This document shows, piece after piece, positions 17,817 to 25,560 of a stretch of 64,000 nt of DNA (position 1 is the first letter of the stretch; each line of letters starts with the position of its first letter). A program made the translations under genes and the position numbers. The DNA lies in assembly GCF_947500255.1 (NCBI RefSeq), contig NZ_CANMRL010000006.1:212286-276285 (forward strand). The letters are read 5' to 3'. Below the pieces are notes generated by a model. That model worked only from the letters and a program-made list of their open reading frames with translations, ran no database searches and had not been told where the DNA came from. The stretch comes from an uncultured Psychroserpens sp. GTDB taxonomy: Bacteria; Bacteroidota; Bacteroidia; Flavobacteriales; Flavobacteriaceae.

Positions 17817-18773
17817 ATGAGAATTTTTGCACCTTACTTAGCCAGTTTATTAGAGTATGCCGAATATCATAATTTAGATAGCAATACATTGATAGATATC
17901 CTACCTAAACACAACATTGATCTTTGTGATCCAAATGAAATGATTGAAGCAAAAACGTATTTATCCGTTTTTAATAAGGCCATTGAAGTTACCAATAGTG
18001 ATTATTTTGGTTTAAATTTTGGGTCTTATCTCAATTTAGGAGCTCTAGGGCTAGTTTTAGAAATCTCATTAAATACGTCTAGTATTGAACAAGGGGTTTA
18101 TATTCTTCAGCAATTTTTAAAAACCAAATTCCCTTTAGTAACAGCTACAGTTATCAAAGATCAAAACCACTTCATACTTCAACTTGAAAGCTCTGTAAAG
18201 CATAAAAAAATGAGGAGACATCTTTTAGATCTAGTTTTAGCAATTGTTTTTAGAGAATTAAAGCTTATGATTCCTAAACATTTCACACCTCAAATTCGTC
18301 TTCCTTTTTTCGAAAAAAAGCACTACTCCGATACACTAAAGACTGAAATCACTTATGGTGATGATTATCAATTAGTACTTCCATTAGATATCATTAAAAC
18401 TGAAATTAATAAAAGTAAAATAAAGGAAATTGAATTATTATTACCTAAATTTTTATTAATGCTCAACAAAGGCTCAGAAAGCAAAAACATACTTTCAAAT
18501 CAAATACGACATATGACCTTGCATATGTGTTCACCTGAAATTCCAAATTTTGAGCAAGTACAAAAGCAGTTTCCATATAGTAAGCGAACTATTCAAAGAA
18601 AATTAACTAATGAAGGGACATCATTTAGACGTATTTTAAATGACATAAAAAAAGAACTATCTCAGTATTTGGTAAATGAAAAACACCTCAAAACTAAAGA
18701 TGTCGCTTATATTTTAGGCTATTCAGAATCTAGCGCCTATTTGCACGCTGTTAAGTCTTGGGGAAAAAATTAG
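17817..18773 (+). CDS. AraC-family transcriptional regulator (arabinose-binding-like N-domain)
   Basis: A 318-residue regulator. The N-terminal ligand domain resembles the Arabinose_bd family (LASLLEYAEYHNLDSNTLIDILPKHNI, then FGLNFGSYLNLGALGLVLEISLN). The C-terminal AraC helix-turn-helix pair carries FPYSKRTIQRKLTNEGTSFRRIL and KDVAYILGYSESSAYLHAVKSW. It stops abruptly at WGKN, where family members usually continue WtGktPsqyR, so about eight to ten residues are missing. The second recognition helix is present, so DNA binding may survive. A promoter-like TTG...TAACTTTA lies upstream. Confidence 0.88.
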   Translation: MRIFAPYLASLLEYAEYHNLDSNTLIDILPKHNIDLCDPNEMIEAKTYLSVFNKAIEVTNSDYFGLNFGSYLNLGALGLVLEISLNTSSIEQGVYILQQFLKTKFPLVTATVIKDQNHFILQLESSVKHKKMRRHLLDLVLAIVFRELKLMIPKHFTPQIRLPFFEKKHYSDTLKTEITYGDDYQLVLPLDIIKTEINKSKIKEIELLLPKFLLMLNKGSESKNILSNQIRHMTLHMCSPEIPNFEQVQKQFPYSKRTIQRKLTNEGTSFRRILNDIKKELSQYLVNEKHLKTKDVAYILGYSESSAYLHAVKSWGKN

Positions 18774-18873
18774 CTATATTCTTTCTAATAAAACTTTGCT
18801 TTAATGATTGGAATTGATTTCCTCTTCTTGACAAGTTCTACTTTTACTATTTAAATGCCATTTTCATTTAGTT

Positions 18874-19257
18874 TTAATCTTCTTTGAATAAGAATTTATT
18901 AAAATAATATCCTAGCCATATAGTCCCAATTAATGATATGGCAGCCATAGCATCAAACCAAATAGGGTTATTGATTTTATCTGCGATAATTAAATAGGTA
19001 GTTTCTATTACTACAAAAATTGATAAAATAATAATGGGTATGTAATTGCTTTTGCCTGCAACACAAGTAGCTACTGCACCAACAGTTAAACCAGACATAA
19101 GCGTTCCTAGGCCTCCAATAATAATATTACTTATTGGTGAACTATTTAATTTTACACCATCAACAATTATTTCTTGAGCTAATGTTATTAATAAGATCAT
19201 TAATACCTCTCCAATTATTACAGCTAAAATGATTTTTAGAATTTTATTTGTTTTCAT
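18874..19257 (-). CDS. Small four-helix membrane protein, unknown
   Basis: A 127-residue protein with four predicted membrane helices (about 7-29, 42-66, 71-90 and 100-122) and short polar loops. The N-terminus KTNKILKIILAVIIGEVLMILLITL and the Gly-rich second helix (IIIGGLGTLMSGLTVGAVATCVAG) do not identify a family. It is a single gene downstream of the amidohydrolase relic and convergent with the AraC gene. Confidence 0.6.
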   Translation of the reverse strand: MKTNKILKIILAVIIGEVLMILLITLAQEIIVDGVKLNSSPISNIIIGGLGTLMSGLTVGAVATCVAGKSNYIPIIILSIFVVIETTYLIIADKINNPIWFDAMAAISLIGTIWLGYYFNKFLFKED

Positions 19258-19269
19258 AATTAAATCTTT

Positions 19270-19477
19270 TCATAAGAAGTAAGTTTTAGGAATACTAACT
19301 TTATCTATAATAACTATCCTGACATCTTTCATGATTACCATTTGATTATTTATAACAGTTTCATAATTCATAGTTATCATATTAACATTTGTGATTGCAA
19401 TAGGATTCTTCCGAGTAGAAAGAGAAAAAGCGATTATAAAAAACAATGAGATTAAACGTATTTTTATAATTATTCAT
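19270..19477 (-). pseudogene. Amidohydrolase N-terminal relic
   Basis: Reading the minus strand from 19473 gives IRLISLFFIIAFSLS, RKNPIAITNVNMITMNYETV, INNQMVIMKDVRIVIIDKVS and IPKTYFL, then a stop. This is the pattern of a secreted amidohydrolase N-terminus (ITNVnxI..etv..nqtViikdgrI..Ig..v.IPk). The only ATG (19477) is in another frame, so a one-base shift in an A-rich run seems to separate start and body. The catalytic barrel is absent. It looks like the stub of a deleted gene. Confidence 0.5.
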
Positions 19478-19482
19478 TGAGC

Positions 19483-19869
19483 TTAACAGTAATTATTTAT
19501 TTCAATTACTTTTCTAGTAAATTTATCAATCATCATTACAGTTAATTCGGTTTCCGAAACTTTATCTTTTGTTTGTGTATCGTACATCTTATGGACAAAC
19601 TTTAAGGTTTTATTGGTTTTTGCAATCATTGTCGATTGAATGTGTATTAGGTCGCCAGAAACCAATTCTTTATAATACTTAATATGCTGTTCTACCGCTA
19701 CCATAGAAGCATGGTTCTTTTCCAAAAATGCCTTACTTAAACCTAGATGGTGTAGAAAGTGCCAGGTAGCCTCATCGAATTTTGCCACATAAAACTGTAC
19801 GTTCATATGGTTGTTAAAATCACAATGCCAAGGATAAATTGTACTTCGGTGTGTTTCAATTAAATTCAT
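19483..19869 (-). CDS. Acyl-CoA thioesterase, hotdog fold (4HBT-like)
   Basis: A 128-residue protein with the hotdog-fold pattern YPWHCDFNNHMNVQFYVAKFDEATWHFL. The DxNxHMNV..Y motif, in which Asp is the usual catalytic residue, is followed by the beta strands HIKYYKELVSGDLIHIQSTM and KTLKFVHKMYD. Substrate is unknown. Its start codon overlaps the stop of the FG-GAP gene by one base (TAATG), which indicates translational coupling on the minus strand. Confidence 0.82.
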   Translation of the reverse strand: MNLIETHRSTIYPWHCDFNNHMNVQFYVAKFDEATWHFLHHLGLSKAFLEKNHASMVAVEQHIKYYKELVSGDLIHIQSTMIAKTNKTLKFVHKMYDTQTKDKVSETELTVMMIDKFTRKVIEINNYC

Positions 19870-21389
19870 TAAAGTTTGAATATGTTGAGTTGCTTATCAT
19901 TTTCCATTAATTGGTAAAATTTATTGACCTTCACACTTTTAAACTCTTGTGTAACTCCACTTGGCCAAATAATTTCAATCTTATCTACAACTTTTTGCTT
20001 GCCTAAACCAAAATGAATGATTGATTCACCATGAGCGCCATAACCAGACAATTGATGTAATTCTCTATATTGAATTTTGTCTTTACTGTTTTCTCTATAT
20101 GAGATTTTTATTTTTACACCTAAAGCGCCTTTATTAGATTGTACGCCAACACATTTAATCTTTAACCAATTATTTGAGCTATTAATTTCATTTCTATACA
20201 TTAAATTATTATTACCATCTCTAGAAACGACAAATACATCTAGGTCACCATCATTATCAAAATCCTCTAATACATTGGCAACGTTTATAGTCTTTTCTTG
20301 AGTAATTATACCAGAATTAACTTTTGTAAATGAACCATCCCCATTATTGAGATATAAGAAATTTTTTTCAGGTTCTTGGTAGCCATTAGAAACAAAGAGA
20401 TCTAAATCACCATCATTGTCCAAATCACCAAATGATGAGCCAATAGAAAAGGCTTTGTCGTTCACCACAGGATCATTATATACTCTTTCAAAACCTTTTC
20501 CTTCTTGATTTAGAAATAGAAAATTACCTTGATTATCGAAATTGCCTATAAACACATCCAGATAGCCATCATTATTGATATCTCCCCAACTACTTGTAAT
20601 AGAATTACCACCTGAACTTACCAGAGGATCGTATTGGTTAAAAGCATTGTTAAGTTGTTCTTCTTGGGTGCCTATATACAATGAATTATCACTACTTAAT
20701 TGAATATTATTGTTATTGCCAGCACTAATAGGATAGCCTTGTCTTGCAACGAATAAGTCTAACTGGTTGTCTTTATTAAAATCTATCCAATTTGCGGTAA
20801 TTGCCCAATCTAAATTATTTGTAATTCCAGAAATAGAATCTTGTTTGAAAGTACCATTGCCCTGATTGATATATAAAAGATTTGGTTGCACTTTCCAATT
20901 CACTTCAAACATATCTAAATCGCCATCATTGTCGAGATCTCCCCAAGTAACACTTTCGGTCGATCCTTTATAATTTATTAAATCTCCAACTTTAGATTCT
21001 ATTGCTAACTTAAATTTATCGTTTCCACTATTAATATAGAGAACGTTGTTTTCTGGTTCATGAGTGCTACCAACAGCTAAAAAAAGATCTTTATCACCAT
21101 CATTATCAAAATCAACCCAATTGGCCGAAGCAGTGTTGTACTCACTATCAACCACTATATTATTTTTGACTCTTGCAAATGAGCCATTGCCAATATTTTT
21201 ATAGAGAAAATCTTTTTCATTAAGGTTAGAAACATATATATCAGGATAGCCATCATTATTATAATCGCCAAAAGCAATACCATGAGAGTTACCTCCATCC
21301 ATCGTGAAAGGATCATTTGTAATCTTTGTGAAATTTTGTGCTTGTAAAGTCATTGACGATAAAAAAGTCATTAACATTATTACTTTCAT
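19869..21389 (-). CDS. Secreted FG-GAP/VCBS repeat protein with ASPIC/UnbV C-terminus
   Basis: A protein of 506 residues from the ATG at 21389 (an upstream GTG is possible). It has a signal peptide, and then at least seven calcium-binding FG-GAP style loops such as GDYNNDGYPDIYV, VDFDNDGDKDLFLA, GDLDNDGDLDMFEV and EDFDNDGDLDVFVV, which build a beta-propeller. The C-terminal about 90 residues (GALGVKIKISYRE to IIWPSGVTQEFKSVKVNKFYQL) match the ASPIC/UnbV domain of CRTAC1-like proteins. It is probably extracellular or surface-bound. No T9SS sorting tail is visible. It is translationally coupled to the thioesterase. Confidence 0.85.
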   Translation of the reverse strand: MKVIMLMTFLSSMTLQAQNFTKITNDPFTMDGGNSHGIAFGDYNNDGYPDIYVSNLNEKDFLYKNIGNGSFARVKNNIVVDSEYNTASANWVDFDNDGDKDLFLAVGSTHEPENNVLYINSGNDKFKLAIESKVGDLINYKGSTESVTWGDLDNDGDLDMFEVNWKVQPNLLYINQGNGTFKQDSISGITNNLDWAITANWIDFNKDNQLDLFVARQGYPISAGNNNNIQLSSDNSLYIGTQEEQLNNAFNQYDPLVSSGGNSITSSWGDINNDGYLDVFIGNFDNQGNFLFLNQEGKGFERVYNDPVVNDKAFSIGSSFGDLDNDGDLDLFVSNGYQEPEKNFLYLNNGDGSFTKVNSGIITQEKTINVANVLEDFDNDGDLDVFVVSRDGNNNLMYRNEINSSNNWLKIKCVGVQSNKGALGVKIKISYRENSKDKIQYRELHQLSGYGAHGESIIHFGLGKQKVVDKIEIIWPSGVTQEFKSVKVNKFYQLMENDKQLNIFKL

Positions 21390-21763
21390 ATACACAGTTT
21401 TCTATAAATGTAATAGTTAATTAAATGATCTATACACCACTTTGATAAACTCTTGCAGAAATGAAGTAAAGTTTGATTAATTTGAAGTTATGAATCCATT
21501 AATAGTGTAGTCATATAGTTATGAAGACTTGCACCTTAATGGTAGGTTCTCTAGGTACTTTCGATATATCCGTTCTGGCCAGGTTTGTCCGGTTATTTCA
21601 TTTATTTATTGACTTCATGATTTGTCTTAATTCCTATTATAAAAGATGGTTCTATTACTTTGAATAATTTACATAGGTTGTTGAGGAAATCAGAATCTTA
21701 TTCTTTTCGGAACACGAAAATAGAATCAGTTAAAAAACTAATCTTAAAGATGTTGTATTTCTT
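21390..21763. other. Gap with no supported gene
   Basis: A 374-bp gap. The only sizeable frame is a 48-codon plus-strand stretch from 21520 that matches no family. The core at about 21540-21600 is more GC-rich than its surroundings and could be a scrap of a lost gene. No hairpin terminator or RNA gene was seen. Confidence 0.35.
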
Positions 21764-22735
21764 TCAATTGAAGGACTTTATAAATGATTTTATTTTCTGC
21801 TCAAACAGTTTCGGGTTATCTAACATTATTGCAAAATGGCTATCTGGAATTATTTCAACATTAATTTTAGAGTTTATTTTTTGTGCATTGTACCAACTAT
21901 CATAGAACTGTGGCTTTATAAAATTGTAGTTTGGATCGTCAACTTTACTCATTATTTCTTCATTAAAAGAAGGAATTAAAGCTAATGTTGGAATAGTAAG
22001 TTTAGAATAATACTCTTTAGGGTCAGAGGCATAATATTCACATATATATTGAATCATTATGGGCAAATCTACTTTGGCAACATCATCCCATAATTTTTTT
22101 GCTGATTTTTGGTCACTAGAATAAAACTCCTCCTTAAAATTGTTTTCATCCCAAACATCTTCTGAAATTGTTTTAAACCATTGTTGCGCCATTCCTTTAG
22201 TAACACTAATTGCACGCATTTCTGGTGTCATTGAAGCATATTGAGGGTTTGAATGAATAAATTTAATTGGTCCACCAACACTAATAAACCCACCTATTAA
22301 TTCAGGATAATTAATAGATAATTCAAAACCAACTTGAGTAGCCGTTATAAAATGAGCTATGACAAACACATTTTCTAAATTATCTTGTTTAATAAGTTTA
22401 ACAATCCCATTCATTGCAGATTTTGTCCAGATTTTTTTTGAATAGTCTGTTCCTTCTTCTGGAATTTCTGGTGCTACAGTTCCATCAAAACCTGGTAATG
22501 CTATATTATAAATAGTATATGTATTTTTGTTTTTCTCGATAAAACCATTCCAAATACTAGATGGCATTCCCCAACCTGAAATAAGTAGAAGAGTTACTTT
22601 TTTATCTCCATATTTTTTATATTGTGGAATTGAATTTAGTTCAATTGGGTTGTAATTTACTTGGTGCTTTAAATTATTTTGTCCGTGAATAGAAATTAAA
22701 AACGAACTAAAAATTAAAAATAAAAACTTCTTCAT
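21764..22735 (-). CDS. Secreted alpha/beta-hydrolase-fold protein lacking the usual nucleophile serine
   Basis: A 323-residue protein with a signal peptide (1-18, ending SIHGQ) and an alpha/beta hydrolase fold (VTLLLISGWGMPSSIWNGF, then TYTIYNIALPGFDG). At the nucleophile elbow, where GxSxG is expected, it reads VFVIAHFITATQVG, with no serine in position. Late candidate acid and base residues exist (LIPSFNEE, IPDSHFAIML). It may therefore be a pseudoenzyme or use another residue. It is followed by an SRPBCC gene with a one-base gap, so the two are probably cotranscribed. Confidence 0.75.
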   Translation of the reverse strand: MKKFLFLIFSSFLISIHGQNNLKHQVNYNPIELNSIPQYKKYGDKKVTLLLISGWGMPSSIWNGFIEKNKNTYTIYNIALPGFDGTVAPEIPEEGTDYSKKIWTKSAMNGIVKLIKQDNLENVFVIAHFITATQVGFELSINYPELIGGFISVGGPIKFIHSNPQYASMTPEMRAISVTKGMAQQWFKTISEDVWDENNFKEEFYSSDQKSAKKLWDDVAKVDLPIMIQYICEYYASDPKEYYSKLTIPTLALIPSFNEEIMSKVDDPNYNFIKPQFYDSWYNAQKINSKINVEIIPDSHFAIMLDNPKLFEQKIKSFIKSFN

Positions 22736-22736
22736 A

Positions 22737-23186
22737 TTAAAATTGATTATTGTCTTCTATATAATTTTTAAGTGATAATAAAACTTTAGGCCAAGCTTTT
22801 TTAACAGCTCTATAATACCAATCCCAGTCTTTTCCATATTGATAACCATCTTGACATAAATTAAGCTCTGTCAAATCATTCTCTAGGGTCTTGGTTTCAA
22901 TAGTTAACAACATTGGGCCAAAAAACGGCTTTTCTGGATTAAGATTAACCAAATTATCTATAACCAGAAGTTCTCCGTACCTATACTCTTTAATTTTGCC
23001 TGCAGTAACAAACCCAATCGATTGGTCACCAATATTCCAAGCAAGAATATATACGCCTCCAATCTTTTTATCAATCAAAACTCGTTCTACTCCCCACCAA
23101 TTATTTAGCATCTCTAATTCGGTGAATGCATTTATAATTACTTCAGGTTTAGTCTTAATTATAATTGAAGCCTCAACTTTTCTCAT
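22737..23186 (-). CDS. SRPBCC (AHSA1-like) domain protein
   Basis: A protein of 149 residues from the ATG at 23186. That start overlaps the stop of the upstream lipoprotein gene as ATGA, the reason for preferring it over a longer reading from 23243. The sequence VEASIIIKTKPEVIINAFTE, then WWGVERVLIDKKIGGVY, and the C-terminal helix WYYRAVKKAWPKVLLSLKNYI are typical of the AHSA1/START-like ligand-binding fold. No catalytic role can be assigned. It is part of a three-gene minus-strand unit (lipoprotein, SRPBCC, hydrolase). Confidence 0.78.
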   Translation of the reverse strand: MRKVEASIIIKTKPEVIINAFTELEMLNNWWGVERVLIDKKIGGVYILAWNIGDQSIGFVTAGKIKEYRYGELLVIDNLVNLNPEKPFFGPMLLTIETKTLENDLTELNLCQDGYQYGKDWDWYYRAVKKAWPKVLLSLKNYIEDNNQF

Positions 23187-23671
23187 TCTTTTAATTTTAT
23201 GTTGTTTGGTAAAATGGCTGACTGGCCATTTAACATTTTCCAACCATCCTTTTTCTTAATAACTGTTCCAGATTCTATAATTTGAAAAGTAGTTGTTGAA
23301 TCTGATGTATTTGTAATTATGCTATTAACAATGCCTGAATAGCTTGCGATTTTTTCTGATAACGGAAAAATTTCTATTTTGTCCCAACTGAAATTAGCGA
23401 TTTTGATACTTTTAGAATTTAACGTTAAAATAGACCTTACTGAATCATAAGATAGAGCAGACTTATAGTTAGGTGGAACCCAAAAGAAGTTTGTTGAACT
23501 ATCTAAATACTTGAATTCTGCAATTAATCCATCATTTCTGATATCATTATGATAATTATCAAACATTTCAGAGATTTCAGCAATAATCTTGTCTTTATCA
23601 TAATTGCCCTTCTTTTCTTTTGAACACGATAAAATTTGAAATATTACAAATGCAAAAATTAATTTTTTCAT
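23183..23671 (-). CDS. Lipoprotein, NTF2/SnoaL-like
   Basis: A 162-residue protein with a lipoprotein signal (FAFVIFQILSC, lipid Cys16). The mature part starts with a helix pair (IIAEISEMFDNYHNDIRNDG), followed by the strand pattern FFWVPPNYKSALSYDSVRSIL and GTVIKKKDGWKMLNGQSAIL. These resemble the DUF4440/SnoaL-like NTF2 fold seen in small secreted flavobacterial proteins. Its stop overlaps the start of the next gene (ATGA). Confidence 0.65.
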   Translation of the reverse strand: MKKLIFAFVIFQILSCSKEKKGNYDKDKIIAEISEMFDNYHNDIRNDGLIAEFKYLDSSTNFFWVPPNYKSALSYDSVRSILTLNSKSIKIANFSWDKIEIFPLSEKIASYSGIVNSIITNTSDSTTTFQIIESGTVIKKKDGWKMLNGQSAILPNNIKLKE

Positions 23672-23698
23672 GATTTCAATACTATTTTATTGAAACTA

Positions 23699-24136
23699 TT
23701 AATACTCATAGTACAAGGCATTATCAAGACCTGGAATATTCAATTCTAATAGGTTTTCGTCATCAACTCTAATTGGGGTTAAGTCGAAAGAAAAACTTCT
23801 CGTAATCTCTGTGTCGCATGAAGTATCATAATCTAAAACTAACTTTATGTTTCTTTGCAGAGGTAAAGATTCAAGTATGGCTTCAGAGTCAATTAAATTT
23901 AATGTAACATCAGTAGAACAAGAACCAGTGAAGTTGATTACACCTGTCAAACAATCACCTTTAATTTGAATTTCGGATATCGTAAAATCTTCACTTATAT
24001 CTGAAAAGTAAGCTTCTTGGTTTAGCAAAATGCTATTAGAACACATTGAAAAAGAATCTACTTTTATATTTTCTTCTTCAGTGCATCCAACTAAAAACAA
24101 ACTCGTTAATAGTATTGCAATTACCACGTTTTTCAT
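23699..24136 (-). CDS. Lipoprotein, unknown
   Basis: A 145-residue protein with a clear lipobox (AILLTSLFLVGC, Cys18), followed by an acidic all-beta-looking mature part with several cysteines (CLTGVINFTGSCSTDV, DTSC). No family was recognised. It probably stays in the periplasm or on the outer membrane. It lies between the SRPBCC fragment and the NTF2-like lipoprotein, all in one direction. Confidence 0.6.
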   Translation of the reverse strand: MKNVVIAILLTSLFLVGCTEEENIKVDSFSMCSNSILLNQEAYFSDISEDFTISEIQIKGDCLTGVINFTGSCSTDVTLNLIDSEAILESLPLQRNIKLVLDYDTSCDTEITRSFSFDLTPIRVDDENLLELNIPGLDNALYYEY

Positions 24137-24154
24137 CTTCTTACAATTTAATTA

Positions 24155-24213
24155 TCAATATGTTTCATATCCTACGGTCTCTCCAAACTCGATATATCGC
24201 TTGAAGATCCTAA
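24155..24213 (-). pseudogene. 3'-end fragment of an SRPBCC gene (duplicate of 25124-25549)
   Basis: The minus-strand sequence reads FRIFKRYIEFGETVGYETY then a stop, aligning with LRILKRYVEFGETVVYEQRY at the end of the SRPBCC gene 0.9 kb to the right. Nucleotide similarity by eye is about 80 percent over about 75 bp and continues slightly past the stop. No upstream part of such a gene remains: the nucleotidyltransferase ends five bases before it. It is therefore a partial duplicate or the tail of a replaced paralogue. Confidence 0.65.
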
Positions 24214-24217
24214 AGTT

Positions 24218-25030
24218 CTACCAATCCTCAAGGGATGATTTATTTTCTCTCCATGACCATTCTACATCTTCCATAAACCAATGAAAAGCTTCAATGTCAG
24301 TTACATTCCAATTCCTAAATCCTCGGACGTTTTCGAACAGCCTTCTAGCATTTTCTGCAGTAGGCTGGTTTAAAACCTGATTCATTTCTTTGATTAGGTT
24401 CTTGGGTTTGGCTTTGCATCTTGACAAGTATTCGTAAAACCACTTGTGATATGGGAAAAATATCCGGTTATATGTGAGAATCAACCTCCCTGCAAATAGC
24501 ACAAGCTGCGATGCGGCACGGCTTTTCGTATAAATGTTCCCATGTCGCTCTGCTTCACCCATTAGCCAATTCTGGATAAAAGTCATCGCATAGAATTTTC
24601 GTATTTTTTGGTCTCGGTCAGCTTCAGAGTATTGCTGAATAGAATGGATGATGTTCACCAAGTCATCTACTTTTGAAAAGGCTATGATTGCTCCATCAAA
24701 TGCCGCTCTGGTGGGTTCATTTCCTCGGTCAACTACTTGCTTTATGTAATGCATATCGATGACTTTTCCATCCACAAAGCCACCAGGATAATCTGTCAAG
24801 TCCGTTCGGTTGATAAAAAAGTCTCCTACTTTATGTCGATTTTTAAATTCTTCATCTGTGGCAACCATCATAAAATCAATATCAGAATCTGGTCTAGCGC
24901 ATCCTTTGGCAACAGACCCACCAATGATTAAAGCCTCAAACCGTTCATCGTCCTGATATTCTTTTACAAGGTTATTGATTGCACGCTGGTGATGAGGTAA
25001 GATATTAGTGTTCATAGTTTTCAGATTCAT
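24218..25030 (-). CDS. Nucleotidyltransferase-domain protein (antibiotic adenylyltransferase-like fold)
   Basis: A protein of 270 residues from the ATG at 25030. The Pol-beta-type nucleotidyltransferase motif is complete: ALIIGGSVAKGCARPDSDIDFMMV (GSx..G...DSDID with both metal aspartates) and a later aspartate in KVIDMHYIK. The C-terminal half is helical. Aminoglycoside and other small-molecule adenylyltransferases share this fold, but the substrate cannot be told from sequence. Its base composition is visibly richer in GC than its neighbours (bases 24481-24540 are 50 percent GC, against 22 percent at 22741-22800). It lies between a whole SRPBCC gene and a copy of that gene's tail, suggesting acquisition by transfer. 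Confidence 0.82.
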   Translation of the reverse strand: MNLKTMNTNILPHHQRAINNLVKEYQDDERFEALIIGGSVAKGCARPDSDIDFMMVATDEEFKNRHKVGDFFINRTDLTDYPGGFVDGKVIDMHYIKQVVDRGNEPTRAAFDGAIIAFSKVDDLVNIIHSIQQYSEADRDQKIRKFYAMTFIQNWLMGEAERHGNIYTKSRAASQLVLFAGRLILTYNRIFFPYHKWFYEYLSRCKAKPKNLIKEMNQVLNQPTAENARRLFENVRGFRNWNVTDIEAFHWFMEDVEWSWRENKSSLEDW

Positions 25031-25123
25031 TTTTATCAATTTTCTTTAGCTTTCATTGAATGCCAACAAATAATAACTTATTGATTTTATTCCAATAACT
25101 CCGTTTTTTAAATTCTTACAATA

Positions 25124-25549
25124 TTAATAACGTTGTTCATATACTACAGTCTCTCCAAACTCAACATATCGCTTAAGGATTCTTAAGTACATTGCCCAAC
25201 AATAAGATGAATTTTTAAAATGCTCATTGGCTTCTTTCCATCCACTATGGGTAAATACCACTTCCGTGCAGTTGTCTTTATTTATAAGTTGAAATCCAAC
25301 TTTTGTATGCAACCAATCTATATGAGAATCCACAATTGTTAATTGAAATTCTTTATTAATATCGAATTTTGATACAATTGCCTTCCATATGCAGTCATTG
25401 CCAAAATTCAAAGTATATTTTTCATTTAATTTTGGCAGACCTAAAGTACTTTTACTCCACCATTTGTCTAATCCATCTGAAGTGGAAATAGCCTTAAATA
25501 CCTTAGAAACTGATTCGTTAATTGTTAATTGATGATGTATATCTACCAT
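25124..25549 (-). CDS. SRPBCC (AHSA1-like) domain protein
   Basis: A 141-residue protein opening DIHHQLTINESVSKVFKAIS, then GLDKWWSKST, a central TEVVFTHSGW, and a C-terminal helix CWAMYLRILKRYVEFGE, all typical of the AHSA1/START-like fold. The ligand is unknown. The last 20 codons exist again as a fragment at 24155-24213. It is separated by 11 bp from the upstream cytochrome gene in the same direction. Confidence 0.8.
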   Translation of the reverse strand: MVDIHHQLTINESVSKVFKAISTSDGLDKWWSKSTLGLPKLNEKYTLNFGNDCIWKAIVSKFDINKEFQLTIVDSHIDWLHTKVGFQLINKDNCTEVVFTHSGWKEANEHFKNSSYCWAMYLRILKRYVEFGETVVYEQRY

Positions 25550-25560
25550 GTTAAAGCTAT

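Noticed and set aside
21520..21666. 48-codon plus-strand frame in the gap
   Set aside because: No recognisable family, signal peptide or context; treated as chance or a remnant.
24139..24216. Integron attC site beside the nucleotidyltransferase
   Set aside because: The segment is a diverged coding copy of the SRPBCC tail and lacks the paired simple-site structure; no integron integrase was seen.
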